Below are positions 54,373 to 64,000 of a DNA stretch of 64,000 nucleotides, piece after piece. This DNA comes from Hymenobacter polaris (GTDB lineage Bacteria; Bacteroidota; Bacteroidia; Cytophagales; Hymenobacteraceae), in NCBI RefSeq assembly GCF_012927305.1, contig NZ_JABBGH010000002.1, forward strand, positions 620,001-684,000, written 5' to 3'. The notes under the pieces were generated by a model. It was not told the DNA's origin. It did not search any database and worked only from the letters and a program-made list of their open reading frames with translations. Position numbers and translations under genes: made by a program. The number at the start of each line of letters is the position of its first letter. Within the stretch, counting starts at the first letter, position 1.

Positions 54373-55813
54373 CTACCCTGCGTAAATGGCCTGGAAAGCC
54401 GCGGCCGGCAGGCTAGCCACGTCGGCCAGGCGGTACACCGGGCGCTCGCGCAGGCCGGCCGCGTCGTAGCCCTTGAACTTGGCCAGCGGGTAGCGCCCCG
54501 CCGAGCCCAGCCCGCTCACCTGTACAAACGCCTCGCCCAGCACCAACCCGATTTTGCCCCAGTCGCCGAAGAAATACTCTTGCAGCAGCGGCAAAATATT
54601 GCGCCGGAAGGCTTCGCGCAGCTCGTCCAGGGTCTGCACCCGCAGCAATAGGGCGTGGCCCAGGCAGTGGTCGCGGTCGAGCAGCTGCTCCAGCCGGCTG
54701 TTGAGCGCTTCCAGGAGGCGGGCCACATCCACCGCGTCGTCGCCCTCGCCAATTACGCCGTGGTCGCCTACGTGGTCGCGCAGCACCTGCGCATCGGGTA
54801 GCATCTCGGTGAAGCTGAAGCGGCGGCGCAGGGCCGTGTCGAGGGCTTCTATCGAGCGGTCGGCGGTGTTCATGGTGCCGAGCAGGTAGAGGTTGGGCGG
54901 GATGGAAAAAGACTGCTTGGAATAAGGCAGCGTAACGGTCAGCTCATTGTCCTCACCCGCCCGCTTATCAGTTTCTAGCAGCGTTATCAGTTCGCCAAAG
55001 ATGTTGGCGACGTTACCGCGGTTGATTTCGTCAATCACCAAGACAAAACGCGGAATGTCAATGGCCTGCGGAATCGTATTGAAAGTTTCGGCAACTAGTG
55101 CGGCGGCCTGCTGCTCAAACAGTTTGAGCGCGTTGAATATCGCCCATTGCAGCGAGGCATTAGGGCCACCTAGCCGGCGTAGCTCCTCATATACTTTTTT
55201 AATCTCATCGATTGAAGCATAGGTGTCGTAAATCTGCCGAATCCACTTAGGCGCAACCCGGTGCTTAAACTGCGCGCTGTTGAGATGAATCAACGTCAGG
55301 GTGCCATCAGTATCAACGGCCGTTACTTCCACCGGCATTCCTTGCCGGGTAGTCAGCTGCGGAGGGCTGCCTTGTTGAAGCCGCATCCGCAGGTCTTCTG
55401 CAAAGCGCTCGTACAGCTCGTCAAAGTCGGCCGCCACTAGTTGTAGGGCTACCGGGGCCGGCTGGCCGCTCACTGCCGCCAGCCACGCCTGCCTAGCTTG
55501 CCGGCACATGCGTTTGAATACTCCATCTTCGATGCGGTAGCCCAGCTGGTCATTCTCTTTCTCATAAGGCTTGATGCCTTCGACAAAATCTTCGTAGCCA
55601 AAGGCTTGGTGGAAAGTAACAAACTCCGTCTGGCCTTGCTCCCGGTAACCGGCTAGTGCCTGCTGCAAAGCTTTCTGATTGGTGCCGTAATGGCCGTTAG
55701 TATCAGCTAAGCTTTTGCCCGTCAGGATAGCCAGCGTGAGGGCCGGAGTTGTGAAGGTTTTGCCCGTGCCGGGCGGGCCGTAGAGAATTTGATTGAGGGG
55801 AAAATTTGCTCAT
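54373..55813 (-). CDS. mcrB: McrB-type AAA+ GTPase, separated from its N-terminal domain
   Basis: The AAA+ motor is complete in one frame from just after TGA 55812 to 54373. Walker A is GPPGTGKTFTTPALT at about 55795-55755, Walker B VLVIDEINRGNVANIFGEL, and the McrB-specific MNTADRS lies near 54860, before ALRRRFSFTEM (Arg finger). No ATG, GTG or TTG precedes Walker A in this frame. ATG 55813 overlaps the upstream stop (ATGA) but is in the wrong frame by one base: a +1 slip at TTT.T (codons ATG AGC AAA TTT, then CCC CTC) restores MSKF-PLNQILYGPPGTGKT. Otherwise that ATG gives only 36 codons. Expression therefore needs frameshifting, read-through, a rare start such as ATT, or the sequence has one extra T. 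Confidence 0.85.
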
Positions 55814-56217
55814 GGGGCTTCTTCCGAGGCAAAGCCAAGAAGCGCAGCTAAATGCGAAGGTTCGGTTACGCGCTCCACCGTATCCCAGTAACGACCCACG
55901 CCCGGCGTTTTATTCTCTGCCAAATCCGTTTCCTCAAATTTCGTATCCCAATCAACCGCTAGGTGCCGTCCGTCACCTTGGTTTGCCGTTACCACGCCTT
56001 TTGCCTTGAGGCGCAAAACTGAGGTTTTGAGACCATTATGATAGAACAGTGATTTAATAAAAACCGGGTTGCCGACGGCAATTGATTTCACCAAATCCAG
56101 GTATTCTACTTCATAACCGTTTTCCCAAATGCCGTTTTGCACGAAGCGGGCGGTCTGGTCCCGGGGATTGTTGTCGTGCCAGTAGGCACCTAGTAAATAA
56201 GCAATGTTTTGATTCAC
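55810..56217 (-). CDS. McrB N-terminal DNA-recognition-like domain, encoded separately
   Basis: This 135-residue protein resembles the domain found before the AAA+ part of many McrB proteins: AYLLGAYWHDNNPRDQTARF, IWENGYEVEYLDLVKSI, GNPVFIKSLFYHNGLKTSVL and GDGRHLAVDWDT. This is probably a PUA/EVE-like base-reading module. It is in the same frame as the AAA+ part, with the only interruption a TGA at 55812-55810. It may be expressed as a separate specificity subunit, or the gene may be split by a mutation. Confidence 0.75.
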   Translation of the reverse strand: MNQNIAYLLGAYWHDNNPRDQTARFVQNGIWENGYEVEYLDLVKSIAVGNPVFIKSLFYHNGLKTSVLRLKAKGVVTANQGDGRHLAVDWDTKFEETDLAENKTPGVGRYWDTVERVTEPSHLAALLGFASEEAP

Positions 56218-56394
56218 AATTATTATGTTGATTCATGAGGATGTAGAAGCGCAATAATAAGTACTGTCTCATCCAAGTCATTACGTCAGTTTGTCAAGCG
56301 TAATAGTCATCTGTGTTTCGTTATAGAATACCAAGGCATATAGATAATAGGCTGCCAGTATCCTATACTTATAGTCCCGTTAAATGCTTTTATC

Positions 56395-56742
56395 GTGACC
56401 CTAGCCCAAGCCCAAGCCACCGTCGATGAGTGGATTAAAACTACTGGCGTGCGCTATTTCAGCGAGCTCACCAACATGGCCATTCTCACCGAAGAGGTGG
56501 GGGAGGTGGCCCGCCTCATTGCCCGGCAGTACGGCGAGCAGTCGTTTAAGAAATCGGACGAGGGCCGCGAACTGGGCGACGAGCTGGCCGACGTGCTATT
56601 CGTGCTCATTTGCCTGGCCAACCAAACCGGCACCGACCTCACCGAGGCCCTGGCCCGCAACCTGGCCAAAAAGACTCAGCGCGATGCCACCCGCCACCGC
56701 GACAACCCTAAGCTGGCGCCGCCCGCCGGTCCCGCTGCCTAG
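56395..56742 (+). CDS. MazG-like nucleotide pyrophosphohydrolase
   Basis: This 115-residue protein (GTG start) shows the MazG/dUTPase-like signature: LTEEVGEVARLIARQYGEQS near residue 31, the EExxE metal ligands, and ELGDELADVLFVLICLANQT, the ExxD ligands. It hydrolyses nucleoside triphosphates to monophosphates, perhaps removing faulty nucleotides. It stops at TAG, whose CTAG tetramer also supplies the stop of the convergent gene. Confidence 0.92.
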   Translation: MTLAQAQATVDEWIKTTGVRYFSELTNMAILTEEVGEVARLIARQYGEQSFKKSDEGRELGDELADVLFVLICLANQTGTDLTEALARNLAKKTQRDATRHRDNPKLAPPAGPAA

Positions 56743-57185
56743 GGTTGCCCGCGCAGCCGAAAGCCCAATACCTGCCGTGTCGCGGTGTCGCGGAAGGTGA
56801 CTTCCAGCAATACTTTCGGCGATTTTAGCAGCGAGTCCTGCGCGAAAGAGAAGCAATAAAACCACGGCTCGTGCGTGCTGGGTGCGCCCAGCCAGGTGCC
56901 CAGCTTGTAGAGTTCGATGGCCTGGCCGCGCCGCCTGCCTAGCTGCGTCAGCGGCCGGGCGGCTCGGATGAAAGCTGCTAGCGGTAGTTTGCTTTTCACG
57001 TCGGGGGCCAGGCGCTGGTAGGCAGCCGGGTAGTCGGCCCGCAACACGTCGAGCAGAAAGCGCCGGGCCATTTGGGGCTGGGTAGGCGCGGGCGCCTGGG
57101 CACCCAAGGCCAGCATAGCTAGCAGAGGAATGGCGCCAGGCAACCCTAAAGCGACCAGACGATTAGCAAGATGGATAATAGCCAT
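56739..57185 (-). CDS. Exported protein, DUF3887-like
   Basis: This 148-residue protein starts with a hydrophobic N-terminus ending GAQAPAPTQ. The NTF2-like body (ARRFLLDVLRADYPAAYQRL, DVKSKLPLAAFIRAARPLTQ, FRDTATRQVLGFRLRG) resembles DUF3887 or other NTF2-like domains. Function unknown. The gene overlaps the MazG-like gene end by 4 bases. Confidence 0.65.
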   Translation of the reverse strand: MAIIHLANRLVALGLPGAIPLLAMLALGAQAPAPTQPQMARRFLLDVLRADYPAAYQRLAPDVKSKLPLAAFIRAARPLTQLGRRRGQAIELYKLGTWLGAPSTHEPWFYCFSFAQDSLLKSPKVLLEVTFRDTATRQVLGFRLRGQP

Positions 57186-57214
57186 AAGGCGGAAGGAGAA
57201 GAGATGCTATACCT

Positions 57215-57248
57215 AAAAAGGCCGCTCTGCCCAGCAGAACGGCCTTTC
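57215..57248 (-). terminator. Terminator after divIC
   Basis: AAAGGCCG.TCTGC is mirrored by GCAGA.CGGCCTTT with a short loop. Minus-strand T-run (TTTTT) follows the stem. It lies 27 bases after the divIC stop. Confidence 0.85.
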
Positions 57249-57274
57249 CTGAGGAAGTTGCGAAAAGGAATAGA

Positions 57275-57580
57275 TTAGTCCTCTTCTTTCGGCACCAGCA
57301 CGAAGACGTCCTCGCCGGGACGCTTCATAAGGTACTTTTCGCGGGCAAATTTCTCGAGCAGCGCTGGCGAGCTGAGCAGCTCGGCGCGGTCCTTCTTCAC
57401 GCTCTCAATGTTGGCTTCGTAATAGGCTTTCTCGCCCTGCAGCTCGCGCCACTTGCGGTACATGTCGTACTGCTTGCTCACGTCGTTGGCGTCGAACACG
57501 GTCATCCACACCACGAACCCTAGGCCCGTGAGGAAGTAAAAATTGCGCGCGACGCGGAAGATGGGGCTGAGAAATTGCAT
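57275..57580 (-). CDS. DivIC/FtsB-like septum formation initiator
   Basis: This 101-residue protein has one N-terminal membrane helix (FYFLTGLGFVVWMTVF) followed by a coiled coil (MYRKWRELQGEKAYYEANIE) and the family's C-terminal motif (LEKFAREKYLMKRPGEDVFV). It is the small divisome protein expected just downstream of eno in Bacteroidota. It would bridge FtsL and FtsQ in the periplasm. Its neighbour eno supports this. Confidence 0.9.
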   Translation of the reverse strand: MQFLSPIFRVARNFYFLTGLGFVVWMTVFDANDVSKQYDMYRKWRELQGEKAYYEANIESVKKDRAELLSSPALLEKFAREKYLMKRPGEDVFVLVPKEED

Positions 57581-57616
57581 CGGGACTGCCTAGTGAACTG
57601 CTTCAAAAGTAAGCAT

Positions 57617-57658
57617 AAAAAAGGCGGTCATACTCAACTGAGCACGACCGCCTTTTTT
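57617..57658 (-). terminator. Terminator between eno and divIC
   Basis: AAAAAAGGCGGTC and GACCGCCTTTTTT form a perfect stem around a short loop. It lies 19 bases after the eno stop and before the divIC start, so divIC may have its own promoter or receive read-through. Confidence 0.85.
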
Positions 57659-57676
57659 AGCTTTCAACCAGCAGAA

Positions 57677-59110
<1,434 letters not shown>

Positions 59111-59119
59111 CTACTCTAT

Positions 59120-60181
59120 TCACACCTCGGCTAGCAGCTCGGCTAACCGCGCAAACAGTACCTCGTTGCCGCGCTGCTGGTAGCTGGCCAGGGCGGCCTC
59201 GTACTGCGGCAGTTTGGTCAGAAAGGCACCGATGCCAGCGGTTTCCATGGCGGCCAGGCGGCGGCCGTAGCCGCGCTTTTCAATTTCGGCCGCGTTCAGC
59301 CACTGCTCAAACTGCGCCGGAATGGGCACCGCGCACACCGGCTTGTGCAAATACACGGCCTCCGAAATCAGCGAGAAGCCGCCGTTGGTGAGCACCGCCC
59401 TGGCCCCCGCCAGCTCGGCAATGAAGCCAGCCTCGGAGAAGGGGCGCAGCAGCACGTTGCCGTGGTGTTCGTCTTTATTGAAGCCGTACACCCGAAACTC
59501 GGTGTCGGGCAGCTGCCGCAGGATATCTACTAGGTCGGTTTGGGTGGTGGCCGTTTGGTACACCAGCACGTAGTCGCCCTTGGTGGGCCGGGCAGCCTGA
59601 ATCTCGGGCCGGATGATGCTGGGCACCAGCGTGGTGCGCGTGGCGTAGCGAGCCTTGAGTGGCAGCTCGAAAAAGGTGGTTACCAGGTAGTGCTGGGCCC
59701 TAGGGAGCTTGAGGCGCACAATGCTGCGGGCCAGGTCGTAGTGCTCGCGCTCGGCCGGCGGCACGGCCACGTCGAGCTGGGCGCGCACGATAATCTGCAT
59801 GTTGTCGAGGCTGATGACGGGCACCCGCAACAGCTTGGCGTAGAAGTAGCTGAACGACTCGAAATCGGAAATCACCACCTGGGGCCGGAAGCCGCGCAGC
59901 AGCTGCCGGTACTGCCGGAAGTTGGTTTGCAGCGCCTCGGGCGCCGTGCGCAGCGTCAGGCCGATGGTGCGCGACTTCGACACGGTGAGCTTCTTGTAAG
60001 CTAGGTGGAAGCCCTTAATTTCGAGCACCCGGCCGGGAAACGTCTGGTCGAGCAGCGTAAAGGCGCGCGAGCTGCTGACCACGCGCACGTCGTGGCCCTG
60101 CTCGAGCAGCCAGGCAATGACCACTTTGCTGCGCGTGGCGTGCCCTAGGCCCTCGCCCGGCACGCCGTAGAGAATTTGCAT
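59120..60181 (-). CDS. Glycosyltransferase-like protein (COG1819/MurG-like)
   Basis: This 353-residue GT-B-fold protein starts ILYGVPGEGLGHATRSKVVI, where the glycine-rich loop and His match sugar-transferase N-domains. Its C-domain contains VLTNGGFSLISEAVYLHKPV near residue 270, the usual nucleotide-sugar binding region. The acceptor is unknown; cell-surface glycan or lipid is likely. It follows the rhomboid gene with a 6-base gap, so they probably share a transcript. Confidence 0.88.
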   Translation of the reverse strand: MQILYGVPGEGLGHATRSKVVIAWLLEQGHDVRVVSSSRAFTLLDQTFPGRVLEIKGFHLAYKKLTVSKSRTIGLTLRTAPEALQTNFRQYRQLLRGFRPQVVISDFESFSYFYAKLLRVPVISLDNMQIIVRAQLDVAVPPAEREHYDLARSIVRLKLPRAQHYLVTTFFELPLKARYATRTTLVPSIIRPEIQAARPTKGDYVLVYQTATTQTDLVDILRQLPDTEFRVYGFNKDEHHGNVLLRPFSEAGFIAELAGARAVLTNGGFSLISEAVYLHKPVCAVPIPAQFEQWLNAAEIEKRGYGRRLAAMETAGIGAFLTKLPQYEAALASYQQRGNEVLFARLAELLAEV

Positions 60182-60187
60182 AAAAAA

Positions 60188-61828
60188 TTAAGCGATAGGT
60201 GAATGATGCTCGTGCTCGTTGAGCGCTAAGGTGGCGGAAGCAGCCTCGTTGGCGGCGGCCAGGGCGGCTGCGTGCTGCACCAGGGCCGGCCGCAGCCAGG
60301 GCCACAGCACCAGGCCAGCCAGTGCGCCCACGGCCAAGCCGCCCAAGTGCGCGGCATTGTCGACGCCCGGAATGGCGAAGCCCAGCAGCAGGCTCACCAC
60401 GCCCGTGGCCAGCACCACCGTGCGCAGCATAGTTTTGAGCAGCGGCGTAGCCTGCGGGCGCCAGTATAGCGTGAGGGCCAGCCCCATCCAGCCAAACAAC
60501 GCCCCCGAGGCCCCAATGCCGATGGTGGCGGGGTGCCACCAGATGCTGAGCAGACTAGCGCCTAGGCCCGCCACTGCGTACACCACCAGCGGGCGCAGCC
60601 AGCCTAGGGCCAGTTCGAGTTGCCAGCCCAAGAGCCCCAGCAGCACGAGGTTGTTGCCGAGGTGCAGTAAGTTGGCGTGCACAAACACGCTGCTGAGTAG
60701 GCGCCACCATTGGCCCGCCGCCACGGCCGGCCCATAGTCGCCGCCCCAGGCCAGCAGCGTGGGGCCATCGAAGCTGCCCAGCCCGGTGCCCGTGTTCGCT
60801 ACCATCAGCAGAAACACTACCAGGTTGGCATCGAGCAGCAAGGGCGTGAGCACATAGCCGGGCCGGGGCCACAGGGCTTTGGCGTAATCGGTTAGCCAGC
60901 CGTGCGAGCGGTCGAGCTGCCCGGCCAGCACCTGGGCCCGGCGTTCGGGGTGCAGGGGCAGCACCAGCAGTAGCAGCAGAAACACGCCATTGCCAAGGAG
61001 CTGCGACCACTTAAAAAACTGCTTGGGTTCGCGAGTGTCCTGGCCGAAGGGTTCGTAGCGTGGCAGCAGCAGTAGCGGCGGGGTGCCGGCCGCGTAGCGC
61101 GGGCTGCGGCTGGCGGCCGCCAGCAGCCCGCGCCGGTTGCCATCGTTGGGGCAGCGCTCAAGGTAGGTGAAGGGGCGTTGCTGGTCGCGAACGAACTGGC
61201 GTGCGCAATACTGCAAAAACTCCCGGTAGGCTGCCTCCTTTTGCTGGTCGGGCAGCCGGTTTTGAATGGCCCGCGAATAGTGCCAGCCCAGCCAGGCAGG
61301 TATGGTAGCCGGCCGCCCTGCCGCCGCGGCTGGGCAGGCTACGTACACACTTAGGCTTAGCGTTTCGTTGTTGCGGCCCGTTACCTCGGCCCGCTGCTCC
61401 ACGCCAATACGGGCGGTGTCGAGATTCACCTGCCGTACCTGGTAGTAGCGGGCCGGTAGCGCGGCGGCTTCGGTAAGCGTAGCCACGGGCCGCAGTGGGC
61501 TGAGCGCTGCCCGTAGGCCAAACGCTAGGCTACCCCAGGCAAATGCCAGAGTGGCGGCGGCCACCACCACTAGCAGCTGGCCCAGGTTAGAGCCGTTGCG
61601 GCCGTCGCGCACCAGCCGGAAGCCCGGCCACAATAGCAGCAGCACCAGTAGCAGGCAGCCCACCCCCGGCCCAGCCCAAATCCAGAGCCACTCGGGCGGC
61701 TCGGTAGTGGGCAGCAGCCACGCCAGAGCGGCGTGCAGCCCTGCCGCCACGGCAACGAACACGACCCACACGCGCAGGTAGGGCCAACCAATATAACGCA
61801 GCTTCAGCCGCAGGCTTTGCCAGAACAT
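60188..61828 (-). CDS. Rhomboid-family intramembrane serine protease
   Basis: This 546-residue membrane protein has a C-terminal rhomboid core with FVHANLLHLGNNLVLLGLLG near residue 385, catalytic Ser in GIGASGALFGWMGLALTL near residue 440 and catalytic His in DNAAHLGGLAVGALAG near 494. The N-terminal third holds two helices and a large soluble region of unknown fold, making the protein about twice the usual length. It cleaves membrane proteins within the bilayer, with substrate unknown. Confidence 0.93.
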   Translation of the reverse strand: MFWQSLRLKLRYIGWPYLRVWVVFVAVAAGLHAALAWLLPTTEPPEWLWIWAGPGVGCLLLVLLLLWPGFRLVRDGRNGSNLGQLLVVVAAATLAFAWGSLAFGLRAALSPLRPVATLTEAAALPARYYQVRQVNLDTARIGVEQRAEVTGRNNETLSLSVYVACPAAAAGRPATIPAWLGWHYSRAIQNRLPDQQKEAAYREFLQYCARQFVRDQQRPFTYLERCPNDGNRRGLLAAASRSPRYAAGTPPLLLLPRYEPFGQDTREPKQFFKWSQLLGNGVFLLLLLVLPLHPERRAQVLAGQLDRSHGWLTDYAKALWPRPGYVLTPLLLDANLVVFLLMVANTGTGLGSFDGPTLLAWGGDYGPAVAAGQWWRLLSSVFVHANLLHLGNNLVLLGLLGWQLELALGWLRPLVVYAVAGLGASLLSIWWHPATIGIGASGALFGWMGLALTLYWRPQATPLLKTMLRTVVLATGVVSLLLGFAIPGVDNAAHLGGLAVGALAGLVLWPWLRPALVQHAAALAAANEAASATLALNEHEHHSPIA

Positions 61829-62158
61829 GCGGCGAAAGTACGCGGCTAGTAGCTACTGCGCCAGCGGCCTGCTGGAGCGCCTAAGGCATCTAGCTTTCAG
61901 GCGAGCGAGGCCGGCCAGCCGCCTGCCGAGACGCTGGCCGCGCTGGCTGTGGCCGGTGGAGGACTGGTGGCCGACGGCTAGGTTGCTCACTATGGGGGCC
62001 AGCTGAATTTTTACCCCAACTTTGAAGGATTGTCTATACCAAGCCGGGGACTGGCCGAGTTTTGCGGTTGGTTGGTCTATCGGGCGGCGGCACTGGCCGG
62101 GCGCCCAACTCCTGGCCCGGTTTTCGTATTGGCGGCGCCAACCTCCTTTCTTCTGCAT
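61829..62158. other. 330-base gap, no gene supported
   Basis: The divergent spacer between rhomboid and the lipoprotein gene. A plus-strand stretch ending at the TAG near 61981 reads ETLAALAVAGGGLVADG, which might be a gene remnant, but no family is recognised. The lipoprotein promoter probably lies after 61990, where the sequence is AT-richer. Confidence 0.35.
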
Positions 62159-63097
62159 ATGCGCTACACTTTCTCCTTTTCGGTCCGCCTAGGGGCCCTA
62201 GGGCTGCTCGGATTGGCCGGGGCCTGCACCGCCCCCAGGGGCATCACTACCTCGGGCAAGGTTACGCCGCAGGGCGAGTTCCGGGTGGCTTACAACCAAG
62301 GCTTTAACGTGGGCACCGCGCCGCTGTCCAAGGCTACTAGTGCCGTGCGCGAGGCGGCCAGCAGCCTAGGCACCCGCGCCGCCAGCGGCGACACTGTGCG
62401 CTACTCGGGCTTGGTGAGCAACGTGCAGGGCGCGGCCCTGGCCTACCTGCTCGACCCCGTGCAAAGCACCGCCGACCTCAGCATCCGCTACGGCGTGGTG
62501 CCGCGCCTCGACGTGGGCTACAAATACGCCTTCGGCTCGCACGTCTTCGACGCGGCCTATCAGTTGCTGGGCCCTACTGGCTCGGTAGAGAACCCCGAGC
62601 TCGGGGCGGCCGGCGGCACCACCTACGCCAGCGTGGGGCTGCAATTTGCCCTGCAGCGGGCCCGGCTGCCCAGCCTGCCGTTTCTCAATAATCTGAATAA
62701 CCTGGTGGGCCTCGACGCTAGCCGCCGCGACATCCTTATCCCGCTCACCGTCAGCCAGTCGTTTGGGCCGGAGGAAACCCTAGGGGCCATCAGCTACGGC
62801 GCGGTCTATGGGCACTCGTGGGTGAGCTACGGTTTCAACCCCAGCAACTTATACAACCGCGCCGGCACCAGCGTGCTGCCCGACCTACCGCGCCAGAGCC
62901 GTAATTTCTCCAGCTACGGCCTGTTCCTGAACGTCAAGCTGGGCTATAAATACGTGTACGTGGTGCCCGCCCTCAGCGTGTATTACCAGAACTACGGCGA
63001 CTACACGCTGGTCGATGGCAGCACCACTTCGCTTAGCGGCGCCACCTTCGTGCCCTCGCTGGGCCTGCAGTTCCGCATTCCGAACCTGAGTCGGTAG
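62159..63097 (+). CDS. Outer-membrane beta-barrel-like lipoprotein
   Basis: This 312-residue protein has a lipoprotein-like signal (RLGALGLLGLAGAC). The rest is dominated by alternating strands ending in aromatic residues (DLSIRYGVVPRLDVGYKYAF, TTYASVGLQFALQ, GAISYGAVYGHSWVSYGF and GLQFRIPNLSR at the very end), as in barrel-forming proteins. No enzymatic motif was seen. It is transcribed alone. The start at 62159 (MRYTFSFSVR) begins the signal. The upstream in-frame ATG at 62030 is rejected. Confidence 0.7.
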   Translation: MRYTFSFSVRLGALGLLGLAGACTAPRGITTSGKVTPQGEFRVAYNQGFNVGTAPLSKATSAVREAASSLGTRAASGDTVRYSGLVSNVQGAALAYLLDPVQSTADLSIRYGVVPRLDVGYKYAFGSHVFDAAYQLLGPTGSVENPELGAAGGTTYASVGLQFALQRARLPSLPFLNNLNNLVGLDASRRDILIPLTVSQSFGPEETLGAISYGAVYGHSWVSYGFNPSNLYNRAGTSVLPDLPRQSRNFSSYGLFLNVKLGYKYVYVVPALSVYYQNYGDYTLVDGSTTSLSGATFVPSLGLQFRIPNLSR

Positions 63098-63118
63098 GAA
63101 TTAAGTAGTTAAAAATAA

Positions 63119-63216
63119 AAAAAGAACGTCATGCTGAGCTTGTCGAAGCATCTCTACTGGGCCGCCTAGGTTGTGCGGTAGAGATGCTTCGACAAGCTCA
63201 GCATGACGTTCTTTTT
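63119..63216. repeat. Long inverted repeat, family A, copy 9
   Basis: The arms are AAGAACGTCATGCTGAGCTT and AAGCTCAGCATGACGTTCTT, with GTCGAAGCATCTCTAC inside. T6 or longer runs end it on both strands. It lies between convergent stops, 22 and 25 bases away. Confidence 0.97.
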
Positions 63217-63240
63217 TCGTGAGCGCTAGCCCTAGGGGTG

Positions 63241-64000
63241 CTACTGCACCACAAAGCGGCTGGTAACAGCGGTTTTGCTGGGGGTTTCAATCGTGAGCAG
63301 GTACACGCCGGGCACCATATTGGTGGTGGGCACCGTGCCCGCGCTGCCGCTAATGCTGCCCGTGGCCAGCGCTTGGCCCAGCAGATTGCGCACGGTGTAG
63401 GTGCCGGTGCCAGCCGTGGCTAGGCGCAGCTGCAGGTCGTTGCCAGTGAGGATGGGGCTTGGGAAAAGGCTGAAGACAGCGGCGGCCTCGGCGGCTTTGG
63501 TGGCCGTTACAGTGTTGTAGAAGTTGCCGCCGTAGTCGCGGGCCCGGTCGCGCCAGATGCTGTGGTAGTGGATGTTGTTGCGGAAAACCACGCCCGTCTG
63601 ACACACAAACTCAATCCAGACGTTGGGCCCATCGATACGCACGTAATCGCCGTTGGTGGTGAGGTTGCCCGTGCCCGCGTAGGAGACGTAGGTATTAGCC
63701 AGCTGCGTTTGGTAGTAGTTGAGCAGGGTGGCGGCTGTGGCGTCGTCCGAGTCTTGCACCCAGGGACGCATGGCAGCCATCACCAGCGCCTGCTGGTCGG
63801 TGCTGAGCTGGCTGCACTGGATGCCCACCTTGGTAGCCGGGTAAGAGGTAGCGCCACCCTCTACCGTATTGGGGCCCAGCAGCACGTCGCTAAACGACTG
63901 ACTCAGCTTGGCCGTAGTTTTCTGCGTCGAAGTCAGGCCGTTGAGCATCGCCAGCATGGTGGCGGCCTCGTTGGTGAGCGGCGCCACGGTGGTGCCGCTG
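63241..64000 (-). CDS. DUF3500 protein with T9SS sorting domain, C-terminal part
   Basis: The open reading runs to the window edge, so only the C-terminal 252 residues are seen. DUF3500 features are present: EAATMLAMLNGLTSTQKTTA, GDYVRIDGPNVWIEFVCQTG and the hallmark NNIHYHSIWRDRARDYGGNF. The last 75 residues (LFPSPILTGNDLQLRL ... GVYLLTIETPSKTAVTSRFV) are a T9SS type A C-terminal domain, so the protein is secreted or surface-attached. The family is annotated only as DUF3500, with no known reaction. The N-terminal signal lies outside the window. Confidence 0.85.
   Translation of the reverse strand, partial: SGTTVAPLTNEAATMLAMLNGLTSTQKTTAKLSQSFSDVLLGPNTVEGGATSYPATKVGIQCSQLSTDQQALVMAAMRPWVQDSDDATAATLLNYYQTQLANTYVSYAGTGNLTTNGDYVRIDGPNVWIEFVCQTGVVFRNNIHYHSIWRDRARDYGGNFYNTVTATKAAEAAAVFSLFPSPILTGNDLQLRLATAGTGTYTVRNLLGQALATGSISGSAGTVPTTNMVPGVYLLTIETPSKTAVTSRFVVQ

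Noticed and set aside
61890..61981. Coding-like tail on the plus strand after rhomboid
   Set aside because: Too short, no start and no recognisable family.

Overview
The window looks like chromosome from a high-GC member of the Bacteroidota, most likely Hymenobacter or a close relative. This is inferred from four things: type IX secretion (T9SS) C-terminal sorting domains on exported proteins, the eno-divIC gene pair, M56/BlaI-type regulators and Bacteroidota-type exported enzymes. No rRNA, tRNA, CRISPR array, phage gene or transposase was recognised.

Layout. 1-39.7 kb is mostly metabolic and cell-envelope genes: sugar lactonase and sorbosone-dehydrogenase-like propellers, a decayed serine hydrolase, a DUF885 protein, cyanophycin synthetase, an aspartyl protease, a transglutaminase, an AraC regulator, an aldo/keto reductase, a nitroreductase, an M1 peptidase, an SMR transporter, a GH13 amylase and a PAP2 phosphatase. 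It also holds an LDH2-family dehydrogenase, a BlaI repressor with two M56 peptidases, a CPA2 ATP-grasp/alpha-E/transglutaminase set, a Ppx/GppA enzyme, a methyltransferase and a lipoprotein-like penicillin-binding protein. 39.7-56.2 kb is a defence island: a type I Wadjet operon (jetABCD, minus strand), a second and different Wadjet/Mks-like SMC operon pointing the other way from a shared AT-rich spacer, and an McrBC restriction system whose McrB is split at its domain boundary. 56.4-64 kb returns to housekeeping genes: a MazG-like pyrophosphohydrolase, divIC, eno, a glycosyltransferase, rhomboid, a predicted barrel lipoprotein and a DUF3500 protein.

Two genome-wide patterns stand out. First, the palindrome CCTAGG (usually CCCTAGGG) occurs about 97 times by hand count, inside genes and between them, often supplying a stop codon. 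It nearly vanishes from about 46.4 to 56.3 kb (3 copies), which suggests that the second SMC operon and McrBC arrived recently. Second, nine copies of a long inverted repeat (arms with GTCATGCTGAGC and GAAGCATCTCTACCG), plus four unrelated long palindromes, each sit a few to about 35 bases after a stop codon, as if they were interchangeable 3'-end hairpins. One copy lies inside the type I Wadjet operon.

How the genes work together. The two SMC operons and McrBC would guard against plasmids and modified foreign DNA. BlaI and the M56 peptidases probably form a repressor/protease signalling unit that has been tandemly duplicated, with one lipoprotein copy decaying. The ATP-grasp, alpha-E and transglutaminase genes form a conserved set of unknown product.
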